From Hymenoscyphus infarciens (Eukaryota; Ascomycota; Leotiomycetes; Helotiales; Helotiaceae), in the NCBI GenBank assembly GCA_001414345.1, contig LLCB01000087.1:1-64000 (forward strand): a stretch of DNA of 64,000 bases. Reading direction: 5' to 3'. The stretch's first letter is position 1; each line of letters opens with the position of its first letter. Shown in pieces: positions 37,201 through 46,990 of the stretch. Under the pieces are notes generated by a model. The model was not told the DNA's origin. It searched no databases and worked only from the letters and a program-made list of their open reading frames with translations. The position numbers and the translations under genes were made by a program.

Positions 37201-39106
37201 CTCAACGCAGCATTTGCTGAAAGACGATTCATGTTAGACGTGTTCATGACCCCAAAACCTCTGTAAGCACTTTCAATTTTCCATCTTTCAATATACAAAA
37301 CTAATGTGAGAATCTAGGCCTTGCAACATCCCTACCATATCGCTTTCCGAGCTAGCTTTACACACTGGGCATCTTCCGGATAGCCGTCTATGGATTGCAG
37401 TTCACGGAAGTGTTTACGATGTCACCGACTTCTGCTCAATGCATCCAGGTGGTATCAATATCATCAAGAGCAATGCGGGTGGTGACTGCTCGAAGAGTTT
37501 TGACTTATTAGCCCATACAAATAACCCAGAAGTGAACAGTCTTCTCAACAAGTACTTTATTGGTAAATTGACACCAAAGCCCGACTTCCGCCACTCGGAG
37601 GAAATCAGTATGCTCTATGATCTTTGGTCCGAGTACTTGAAGTCAGCCGTTGAAACTCTCGTCGCCCATCAATTTGAGGTATACGAATTCATGGGGTCCT
37701 CTAACCTCTGGTTCCAGGGTAGCTTATTCAATATGGGTGGTGTCCGAAGATTTTATCACCATCAGTCGCGACTCCTTCAAGGAGGGTTCTCAGCTCTATT
37801 CGGAGCCAAACTACAAGAGCTTTACCTTAAGCTATCCTTCACACTCGCCAATTCCGCCTCTACTTCCAACCCTAGCCATCTACCAGACGTGCTTGGTACA
37901 ATTGCTCGTACGAAGAGCTCACCGGATGCGATGGCCACTTCAAATGAAGTCTCACAAATCGGACAATTTACTTGCGACAGTGAGGCTGCACGATTTCACG
38001 AAAGGGGTATCGTTCACTATGCCAAGGACTCTGTTCAACTCAACATGGAACTCCTCGAGGGAATTCGTGAAGAGGCCGGCCGTGGAATGGATGCATTCGA
38101 CACTGTCATGGAACTTGACGCACCATCAGAGACCCAGCGAAGCTACTACCTGTCAACTTTCTTGCTGAAGGTTATCGAGAGAATTACAATGAGACTGGAA
38201 GGTTTCTACTCCAAACTTGCTCAGCACTCCGTTTACCACCCAGAAATGGAACAAAACCCAGCCAGAAGTCGCTGGAATCTCCTCCGTCGCAGAATTCGCG
38301 ACGGTTCCTTCTTTGTTATGACACAAGAGTTCAACATCGGAGCCAAGTCAGTCAATGGATCTCACAGAGGCCAAATGGCTGGTGTTGATTTCGACCAAGT
38401 TATCAACCAAATCCAACATAGCATCGACAGAGCACCAGCAACCATGCCACGAGCGGCTGATCTCACAGAACAGCATGTTGCTCGTGGAAGAGCTACACGG
38501 AACAAGAATCTGTCTGCATATGAGTCTCATCAAACTGGGGCTGCGGTCAAGAACATGTCCACCTTCTTGACCAAAAACATGAAGTCAATCCGACGACTCA
38601 GCAAGATGCCAACAGCAGGTTTCAGTTTCGAGCAAGTCATGACTGCATACGGTCAACCAGGAGCGCAACAATTCCGGTTCCCTACCCCTCCAACTCCTCC
38701 TTTAAGCAGAAACACAAGTCGCTCCCCATCAGCCACCCGCGACCCAAACCATACATTCGAACGGTCACGATCCCTTCATCGTGGCAGCGCCTCATCAGCA
38801 AATGATATGTCTATGCCGCCTCTCCGCCAGCGCGGTCTATCAAATCTCCCTTCTCCGCCCATGTCCGCATCAGAAGCATTACCCTTCATGCTCAGCAAAA
38901 TGAATCGACGTAAAAAGCCAGGTTCTGTACCAGCATCACCTGTCATGCTTCCCGAAGAGCGCTTCAAGCCTATGGTTCGTCCTACTATGAGCTCAAGAAC
39001 TTCAATGGCTTCGAATCAGGGGGCTGGGCACATGAGAGGACCATCCATGACTGGTTCATTGAGGAATTTCATGTTGCAAGAGAATAGACCTACGCCTACG
39101 TTTTAG
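34218..39106 (+). CDS. Fusion: indoleamine-2,3-dioxygenase-like haem domain + NADPH/FAD reductase + cytochrome b5
   Basis: Four exons (34218-34358, 34406-34446, 34494-37262, 37318-39106) encode 1,579 residues. Introns are 47, 47 and 55 nt and every junction keeps frame. Residues about 60-540 resemble the IDO/PrnB-like (DUF1864) haem fold; H483, in GAHRYKV, lines up with the proximal haem histidine of IDO. Residues about 545-950 are a ferredoxin-NADP+-reductase-type module of cytochrome P450 reductase style: PGDR 587-590, FAD motif RTYSISN from R730, GVSS 771-774, GGSG 821-824, YVCG 930-933. There is no flavodoxin (FMN) domain. Residues about 985-1065 are cytochrome b5 with axial histidines H1026 (HPGG) and H1050. 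The remainder is a helical region of unknown family and a Ser/Pro/Arg-rich tail from about 1440. Likely role: an NADPH-driven haem oxygenase or dioxygenase; substrate unknown. Confidence 0.85.
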
Positions 39107-40110
39107 AGCGCACATTTAGAGAGCACTTTATACCCTTTTATTTCGCTTTGCTTTATTTATGTGGTGTTTTGATGAAGACCTTGTATTATAACTTTACCTT
39201 CGTTTATGTTGAAAACAATATTTGGGCCTTTGGCTCCCATTTATATACTTGTTCTTATTGGTGTGATATTTCAGTTCAATTTTTGCCTAGTAAAAGGTCG
39301 AGTTCAATCTCATCTTCCAGGTTGTCTTGATCAAGCAGGACCTCGACCTCTTAGGGTGGTTGAGTTAAGACACGATTCCAACACTACCTCCCAATCTAGA
39401 CTAGCCCCAAGTATAACCCCCCCTTGGATTCCCTCCCATAAACATGATTTTTGATCATCAAAAACGTATCACGGGGGTTGAAGGGTTGAGTTCTGGATTT
39501 CTGGATCTCGACTTCAATAATCCATTGAGTTGTACATACAGGGACAGGGCGATAGCCGGCATGATTGTTGTTGTAAGGTCAGAGTGCTGAACCCGTAAAT
39601 GTCTCTTTCGAAGGAGACGAAGCCACCGCATCTATTGGAGAAATTTTCATTGATAATATTTGGTCTTCTCTGCTTATGATCAGTGGTGATGATTGCCCCC
39701 TTCGGATTGAGCATTGTTGTGGTTGTACAAATGAACCCTCATGCTGACAACCTAGCTAGCCTCCACGTTACGTCTCATGAGCTCTGAGGGGCCGATGGAC
39801 TGCACATCATCCTCATTTTGAACCTCTTTCGTGCGGCAGGGATTCTTGGAGCATATCTGTTGGGTGTTGATAAAAAGAACTGTGTCCTATTGGTTGCTTT
39901 CCCCCCATGCTGAGGTGAGCTTTCCGCAGGAACCTACATTGTAACATGAATCAGCACGGAACATGGAGTGAGCTATCAGTGCGATTCGAACACTTTCATT
40001 ACGGAGTTCCGTGCTTTCAGTTGGTAACCCTTTTCCCGACAGCCTGGCCCACTTGGTTCCTACATTCTGGATTCTCCACTCATTAAACCTGTTCTCCTGG
40101 ATATACATTC
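39107..40110. other. Intergenic, nothing supported
   Basis: This 1-kb stretch contains the likely 3' end of the fusion gene and the leader of the SAT4-like pseudogene. Frames are short and on both strands, with no family resemblance. No repeats stand out. Confidence 0.4.
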
Positions 40111-41441
40111 ATGGAAGCTACAAAGCTAAAACCGCTAGAGGAGGTACAAGCCCTCCTCAATGGACCCGTTTCGGCCCCTCTCATCGGGGTAGAGCCTATT
40201 TTCAACAATCCACCTGGTTTCCAGACTATAGGTACAATACGTGCTATCCAGATTTTCTTCATCGTACTTGCAACTCTTGCGATGTTCATACGTCTGTACA
40301 CGAGGATCAGAATTTACCGAAAAGTTAACCTGGAAGAGTGTTAGAGGTGTTGTCTTCATCTCGATAGGAAGCAATGATAAAATTTCTAAGATGTTGCAGT
40401 ACTAGGATGGGTATGTAATCCTTATCCATTTTGCTCTTGAATTGTTTGCTCGCTATCTTATATGGGTTACTTGGGACTTCTGATAGCAAGTGTGCGAGGT
40501 CTAAATTCCTCTGCGGGGGTACATCAATGGGATGTACAAGCCAAGAAAATGGAAAGTTTCCAACATGTATGTTCACTTCCACCCCTACACCCTACACTTC
40601 AAAATTGTTGATGCTTATAGTATCACTACATCAATGTGATCATGTATGGAATCGACATGTTCATTATAAAACTCTCCATCCTTCTCCAATACGTAACGGT
40701 ATTTTCGCCCACAAAAAAAGACACCTTCTTCCGGAGTTGCTATATCTTGATCGGATTAAATATCGTCACCTATACAACGTTCGTCTTACTCGAAATCAAC
40801 CCTTGTAAAACGACAGAAAGAAAAAAGGATCCGAACGGTGCACTATCCCAGAATAGCAGGTGTATGGACTTCCGTGTTGTGACGGGAGCTGTGAACACTG
40901 TTTCCCATATAACTATACTATAGCTTCCACAAGCGATAATTTGGAGACTGAAGATGAAATTTAGCAAACGACTTGGGATATCACTGGTATTTGCTGTGGC
41001 TTTGCTGTAAGTCAACCCGGTCCCTTCTTACGAAGTATCGATTACTTACTTAACTTCAGCGCCTGCGTGGCCATGATGGTACGACTTTACTACGCCATCG
41101 ATCTTAAAAATACACCAGATATCACATGGTATATGGGATTGAATCTCATCTTGATTTATCCCGAGATCGGATTCGGGATTGTGACCAGTTGTCTACCTTC
41201 GTTCCCCAAATTCTTCAGTACTCTTTTCGAGAACCTTACTACGTCCGTTAGATTCACCAAAACTTCACAGCGACGTTCTAGGAGTTTTGGGAGACAAGAA
41301 GGCTCTGCGATGCATGCACAGTCGGAGAGTGTTGTTAAGCTTACGAGTAGCCTTGAGTTGCATTCGAGGAGTAGAAGTGGGGAAGGGAGGTTTGAGGAGG
41401 TAGACTTTGCGGGCCCTGGAGATTCGAGGTTCAAGAGATGA
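40111..41441 (+). pseudogene. SAT4/PTH11-like fungal rhodopsin-domain membrane protein, disrupted
   Basis: Pieces of a seven-helix fungal integral membrane protein (fungal rhodopsin domain family) are recognisable in order: first helix ending LYTRIRIYRKVNLEE (40111 to about 40339), the GVHQWDVQAKK loop (about 40489-40566), a normal 54-nt intron (40567-40620), YGIDMFIIKLSILLQYV (from 40621), and after a 53-nt intron (41007-41059) the ACVAMMVRLYYAI helix and a Ser-rich tail. Two breaks: an in-frame TAG at 40921-40923 exactly where the family reads into its LPxP loop, and no way to join the frames between about 40400 and 40488. An intron removing the TAG would be only about 33 nt. Most likely a recent pseudogene. 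Confidence 0.75.
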
Positions 41442-41594
41442 AAGAAAAAGAGGAAGGCGTTAATTCCTGATGTTTTTCTCCCCCTACAAGTTATAAATCA
41501 GATTATGTCAATCACCATTCTATTAAGATGTGTATCTATCTATCTCTGTCTGAGTCTGAGTCTAGCCTACCCACAAACTCTATGCAAAGCTATT

Positions 41595-42564
41595 TCACTC
41601 TCTAAAAGTAGCCTTGACCTCATCCATACCAATCTTCTTGTACACCAATTCCCTCTTCTCCAAATGTTCAACCTCTCTACTTTCAAAAGTCCAAACCTCC
41701 TCAACACCAAGACCCCTCAGAAACTCAAACATCCTCAAATAATTCGTCCCCACCTGTGCAATCCCATGACTATCATCACTCAAAGTGAACCTCCCGCCCA
41801 TCTCCTTCCAACCCTCACAAATCGCCTTCCCAGGATATGGTTCCTTCAACCCCTTCCTCAACCCCGCACTATTAATCTCCAATAAACCCCCCTGCTCTTT
41901 AACCCGCTCCAAATTCCTTAAAATCTTCTCCCAAACAACCCCACCACCCATAGTTTTCAGCTCTGCATTTGGGTTTGAAGCAAGAAGACGGATCAAATCG
42001 AAATGGCCAACAACTCTTGGTTGCAACGCCCCAAACATCTCATATTGCGAATCAAAATAATCACTAAACAATTGTTCCTCGCTTCCTGATTTCTCGACCG
42101 CTGCAGAGTAGAATTTATCATCGTAGTCGATTGGGATTCCGTGCACGTGATGGACACTTCCGATATAGAAATCGATGATAGGAGAGGAGGAGAAGGATTT
42201 AATGAAGGGTCCGTAGGTTGGTCGAATCCATTCTCCTTCGAAACCGATGAGTATATGGATTTGGGATGCGTATTTCGTGCGGAGACGAGCTGCTTCGAGG
42301 AGGAAGAGTTCGTGGCGGGGGATGTGTTTGGATGTGTCATCGCCGGCCGAGATCTAGGAAGTTGGTTAGTTGAAGAATGTAGAAGGGAAGGAGATGAGGT
42401 ACTTCTTCAGGATACAAGTCTTCTACTGATTCTCGGGGCATGTGTTCAGTGAATGCAAAGGTTTTCATGCCTCGGGCGATTGCTGCCAAAATGACTTCTT
42501 CTAAATCATCTTTTGCATGACCTGGACAGAATTGCCCTGAGTGGGAATGCATTGAAAACGCCAT
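41595..42564 (-). CDS. HIS2: Histidinol-phosphatase
   Basis: It removes phosphate from L-histidinol phosphate, the penultimate stage of histidine synthesis. Two exons on the minus strand (42564-42403 and 42353-41595) encode 306 residues; the 49-nt intron falls in phase 0 after LYPEE. It is a PHP-type (HisK) metal-dependent phosphatase: the N-terminus carries H6-S-H8, then E40-H41 in FTEHMPR, then GFEGEW, GSVHHVHG, GHFDLIR and, near the end, LSDDSHG, all typical metal/active-site segments of this family. No break is visible, unlike the convergent pseudogene 150 bp away. Its promoter lies in 42565-42839, shared with the 3' side of the tRNA gene. Confidence 0.92.
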
Positions 42565-42839
42565 GATTACTGCAGAAAATACAAAAGGAAAGAAAACGAT
42601 CGAGACGAAGGCTTAAATTGATATCTAGATAACAGTTTGGGGTTACATCTTAATGTTCCACCGAAAGGAAAACCCCACCCCACGTGTCCACCATCAGTAG
42701 CACACATCAATGACGAACGTTTCCACCTCGGTTAGCTTCTGCCCTTTTGAGGTTAAAAGATAACCAAATCGAGAGAAAACAAAAATTAAAATTGAAAGGA
42801 GCGTTTGCACAACTCATTTCATCCACATTCGTTATCCGT

Positions 42840-42927
42840 CGACCACCAGGGGACTCGAACCCCCAACCTCAGTCTTACAACCTCTCAGTCGTAGGAGGAC
42901 CGCGCGCTACCATTGCGCCAAGCAGCC
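42840..42927 (-). tRNA. tRNA-Arg (anticodon CCT) with 16-nt intron
   Basis: On the minus strand the cloverleaf is complete. The acceptor stem 42927-42921 pairs with 42847-42841, all seven pairs if wobbles are allowed. The D arm is GCGC-AATGGTA-GCGC, the anticodon stem is CGGTC/GACTG, the loop is CTCCTAA with anticodon CCT, and the T arm is GGGGG-TTCGAGT-CCCCT. The intron is 42891-42876, after position 37; removing it leaves 72 nt. Internal promoter boxes A (tggcgcaatgg) and B (ggttcgagtcc) are intact. T-runs just downstream (about 42792-42779 read on the minus strand) suit RNA polymerase III termination. The intron begins with a copy of the GACTG half-stem. Confidence 0.92.
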
Positions 42928-43550
42928 TTTGAATTTGTGAGCAAATTCTTTGGAGCGAATATGGTAGATTCGTTGGAAGCAAAGGTGCTTATTATTAATC
43001 ATGATCGTATGATCTTGAGGAACCAATGAGAAGGCTTGGATTTGGTTGAGTCTCCACTCTGCATTCCACTCTAATGCCGAGATCTACCCGGTGTTGACCG
43101 ACTCTATACTTTGTAAAGTCTATCCCTTCTCAGTTCAAAAGCTATTTTATCAAAAATAAACAAACGGAAATACTAAGGCGAGTTTGATGACCTTGAACTT
43201 TACTTACACTTATCTAATGTATTAGTCTCGCACTTGGAAGTGAAGCGAAGGATGAAACATACAATTCATGAGCAAGAAGTATTTCAAATTATATAATCCA
43301 TGATGTACCTAGCATACAAAATTTGCTATCAAACACTTCTTCCTTTCTGCTTTCACTCTATACTTTTATGCACCTCGGTCTTTTCTTGCAATATTAACTT
43401 GACACCCCTCTTTCTCCTTTCTTTGCTACACCCTCTAAAACGATTTATTAAAAAGTATATTAAATTTCCAATCCATTCTCAAGTTCTCATCCTAAATCCC
43501 AAGCATCTAATCTTGATATAGCTTCGAAGAATAAGTTGAACCACGAGTCC
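42928..43550. other. Intergenic, nothing supported
   Basis: This AT-leaning sequence lies between the tRNA 5' end and the RGG-protein gene. It presumably includes that gene's promoter and leader. No recognisable frame or repeat. Confidence 0.4.
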
Positions 43551-44960
43551 ATGTCTCCCACTAACAAAGAAGCACCCAAACTGCCCTCAACCAAAAACTC
43601 AAAACTCCACATTCCTTTCATCGATGAACCTTCGCCGAAAACGTCAACAAAATCCTCAATTCCTGTGTCAGACAAAGAACCCCTTTTCAACTCAACTCCA
43701 CTCTCCAAATCAAAATCAAAATGCCTCGAACTCCGAAAACAGCTATTTCTAACTTCAGGAGTCTGTACCACCACAAAACATCAAGAAAACCTCATAGCTT
43801 CGACTTCAGTCCCAATCCATTTCATACACCAAGTATCCCATTCCTCAAAAGTCAATTCCATACTCCAAAAGCACAAAATGGAAAAATCAATCGCCCCAAC
43901 AAAAGAAATTCTAAAGGTCCCTCCTCCAGACACCCCTCCAGACTCTATAGACAAATCCTTCAACTGGGTCTACGGCGAAGCCCCAATTCCCGAAGACAAC
44001 CCTGAAGGAAGGAGTAATGGCGTTCGTCCGAAGGTTGAGGTTTTAGGGGATGGGGGGTATGCGATAACGACTTATTTTGAGGATGCTGAGCCGAAGGTAG
44101 ATTCCCTACACTTTGAAGGAAAAGGAAGAATGGAAAAGGCTAAAGCAAGTACAGGCTTTCAAAGTCATCCTCAAAACCGAAGCAGTCGAACCAGAGGTCG
44201 CCGTCGAAGACACAGATGCATTCAACCTCTACTCTGACACGGAGACAAAAGGCGAGATAGACTACGATGATGAAGTCGAAGAAAAGCCTGCGGCCGTCGC
44301 AGAAACAGAAAAACCAAAACTGAATGTAAGTCCCCCCATCCTCTCCCACGAAATCAAGAACTGACATGCCACCCCGAAAAGTTTTTAGAAAAACGCCGCA
44401 TCCGCCAACAAAAAAGAGACGCCTCCTTCCTCCCCCGCCTCATCACCGACCTCGCAGCCCTCCAACAAACCTACTCTCTCACACCCGCCTCCCTCCAAGA
44501 AAAACTCCAAGACCCAGCTACCAAAACCGCCACCCAATACGCAGAACTCCAACTCTACTCCCTCGCCATCTCGGCCCGTAAATGGGCCCACCGATCGCAA
44601 GCCGTCGCAGAAGAAATCGCATTCGCGAAAACCCCGGAAGGGAAATTGAAAGATGACGAGACCTTGAAGAAGATGGAGGAGGAGGCCAAGGAGAAGGTCA
44701 AGGTGCGGAAGGAGAAGTGGGCCAGGGAGGGGGATGAGAGGAAGAAGAAGCGAGATGGGATTAAGAGGGGGAAGATGGGGAATCATGAGGTTAGAGGGAA
44801 GGCGGGTGAGGGTTCGAGAGGCAGAGGGAGAGGTGGGAGGGGTGGACGAGGAGGGGAGAAGAGAGGTGGGAGAGAACGAGGACGAGGACGAGGTAGAGGG
44901 GGGGATGGCGAGGGTGCTGCTGCTGCTGCGAGTGAGGGGCCTGCTGTTAGCAAGGCTTGA
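43551..44960 (+). CDS. Hypothetical protein with acidic middle, coiled segment and RGG-rich tail
   Basis: I do not recognise the family. A consistent model has three exons (43551-44096, 44155-44325, 44382-44960; 431 residues). Intron 1 (58 nt, GTAGAT...TACAG) is chosen because it alone removes a frame change; intron 2 (56 nt) has a standard GTAAGT. The middle contains SFNWVYGEAPIPEDN and an acidic stretch (DAFNLYSDTETKGEIDYDD). Next come a helical segment with FLEKRRIRQQKRDASFLPRL and a Lys/Glu-rich coil. The last about 55 residues are Arg-Gly repeats, as in RNA-binding and nucleolar proteins. The start is uncertain: the first ATG is 43551, but the sequence becomes more protein-like after the in-frame ATG at 43878 (322 residues). 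Confidence 0.6.
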
Positions 44961-45099
44961 TATTTGTAGCTATTGACGTAGTATTTGAGATTTGATTTTG
45001 CTAGGGGGACAAGACTACCAACAGAAAGTGTTCAAACAATGAACCCAAAGTCCTACGGATAGACAAATGAAACGAGTATATTCAGATACTGCACAACAT

Positions 45100-45978
45100 T
45101 CCTGTTCAAGGGACCATTGATTCCAATCCCTTGCCTGACTTTGACACTTGTCAAGTAAAAGGGTTTGTGCCCGCAAATTGCATCTTAGGAACACAAACAA
45201 CAGGAAAACAATTTGCGACAAACGTTTAGAAGGCTGCTTGCATTGTTCGCCTTTCCGTGAACTAGGACGTAGGATAAATACATGTTTTGAGGGCAAAGAC
45301 TGCCAACCCAATTGGCGCATGGGCTCAAAACCTGCGCAATCTTTTTGCAGACACTTGCCTCCACCTAACCCTTTTTCTCTTTCAAAAATGGCTGTACTGT
45401 CTTGTCCCAAAACCTTTGTATAGCCATGAATTTGAAACTTGTCATAAATCGCCTATTGACCATCCATCACATATGTCTATCGCTAGACTACTTTGCGAAC
45501 CAAATATGGTTCTGCGTTTTGGAACACACACATCTTTCTATATTGAACTTGACGTCTCGAAAAAAGCGGCGTTCCAGCTTGATCCTGCCTCTGAATGGTC
45601 TGCCAACCCATGTTGAGTGTAATTGCGGAGGATCGTAGACTCGTCGATGGAATTGTATCCCATTTCCCACTCGTTGTCCCTGTATTGTCCAGCAATTTTC
45701 TCCCCAGAAAAAAATTGGTCGGGCGCAAAGCGTCGGATGATTCGATTGATTCGTATTTTTCTGCATAGCGGCGCGATGTTGGGATTCGCGGGCGGGGTAT
45801 CTATCACATCACTAGTAATGTCAGTAATGTCAGTAATGTCAGTAATGTCAGTAATGTCAGTAATGTTTCAATCGGTTGAAGACACCCAGAAGGGGATTCC
45901 AAAGTTCGTCCCCAAGCCAGCACCACGTAGGATGACCGCATTGCCACTCTCATCAACCACCTTCTCGCCATCAAACAT
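45100..45978 (-). pseudogene. Relic resembling GH5 exo-beta-1,3-glucanase
   Basis: Starting at the minus-strand ATG 45978 the reading is MFDGEKVVDESGNAVILRGAGLG, which resembles the start of fungal GH5 glucan 1,3-beta-glucosidases (family context: ...LRGAGLGGW). The frame then leaves the family and meets a stop after about 13 codons, so most of the catalytic core is missing. Further along the minus strand, scattered pieces in different frames resemble later family segments: KLERRFFRDVKF, QYRKMCVFQNAEPYLV (about 45530-45490) and SWLYKGFG (about 45430). Catalytic glutamates cannot be placed. A ninefold-periodic repeat lies inside it (45814-45867). It is a decayed gene with deletions and frameshifts; the exact 3' limit is uncertain. 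Confidence 0.55.
45814..45867. repeat. 9-bp tandem repeat (agtaatgtc x about 6)
   Basis: Six adjoining copies of agtaatgtc, the last ending in a mismatch. The unit is a multiple of three, so it would expand without frame change, but it lies in the decayed GH5-like relic. Confidence 0.9.
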
Positions 45979-46070
45979 ATTCGTCCGCTATGCTGGCAGA
46001 TGGCGTAATCAATTGGGGGCGCTGTCTAGACTTCAAGAGCACAATGAGCTGGAGATAAGGTAGATGAACT

Positions 46071-46990
46071 GTGCGACTCGCTGCATCGCGCGTGTACCAT
46101 ATACCTGTTACACTTGGGAACTGTCGCGTTCAGGCTGAATGAGGTTGTGAAGATGCCGTGGAGCTGATTGGAGTTTTGGGGAATGCACAGGAGGTACTAG
46201 TACGGCAGAGTAATAGAATGATGCCACGCTGCAGAGAGATTTGGAACACCATCGCCATCTCAAAATGGAGAATGAAAGCGGTGGTTGACGATTCTTGGTT
46301 TTCTAACCATTTTGGGCAAACCAACGAAAGATATTGCAATCCGCCATTAATTATCCAAATATTTGAGTATTTTCGAAGTTTGCTAGGTACAGACATTATC
46401 AATGAGCTACTAGTACCGTCTCCCCGGATAAATTCTACCTTATCCTGGCACCACCTGCACCCCGCCACAGTCTTCTTCTTGAAACCAGTCTTTCCATTTG
46501 AAAAACAAATAACTTGATATGCAGTATGTAGTATAACCTTGACAAATACAAAACCAAGCAAAACCTTCGTTCCACAGTGGTTCTTGACAACCACAAACTT
46601 CCAGAACATCCATCGACCTAGGAAAGAGAAGAGAAAAACCAAAAAGACTTCGTAAAGTGAGTACAGCTTGTATTTATAAAGCTCAGCAGCTCCATCAAAA
46701 AGGTACCTCTGCATAATAACAGATAAGAGTCAACGGGAGACATTCCCGCAAGAGTAAGATGGTTTTTATGAAGGCAACCTTATAGCTTTCTCTATACTCC
46801 GTAGGCAACTACGTGTACTAGTACTAGGCAGCATCTGGGAAGAAAGGCGGCTGGTAATACTTTATATGAGTACCTACCTAGGTAGTCGCGCTAGAACCTA
46901 TAGGTAAGAAGAGCCGAGAAGCTATGGCCCCGGGAAGGTCCCTAGAACCCTGCTACTCCGCGATCTAGCCTTATCCCTTCTTACGAGCCT
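46071..46990. other. Intergenic edge of gene island
   Basis: A 194-codon minus-strand frame (46130-46714) is present, but it has no family resemblance and an irregular hydrophobic make-up, so it is not called. From about 46750 the sequence becomes rich in CTAG and TA and grades into the AT-rich block. Confidence 0.4.

Noticed and set aside
45500..45867. Plus-strand frame with MSV repeats as a gene
   Set aside because: The repeat is a 9-bp tandem array; the recognisable protein signature is on the opposite strand (GH5-like relic).
46130..46714. 194-codon minus-strand frame
   Set aside because: Open from an ATG, but irregular hydrophobic composition, no recognisable family, and it lies at the degrading edge of the gene island beside a pseudogene.
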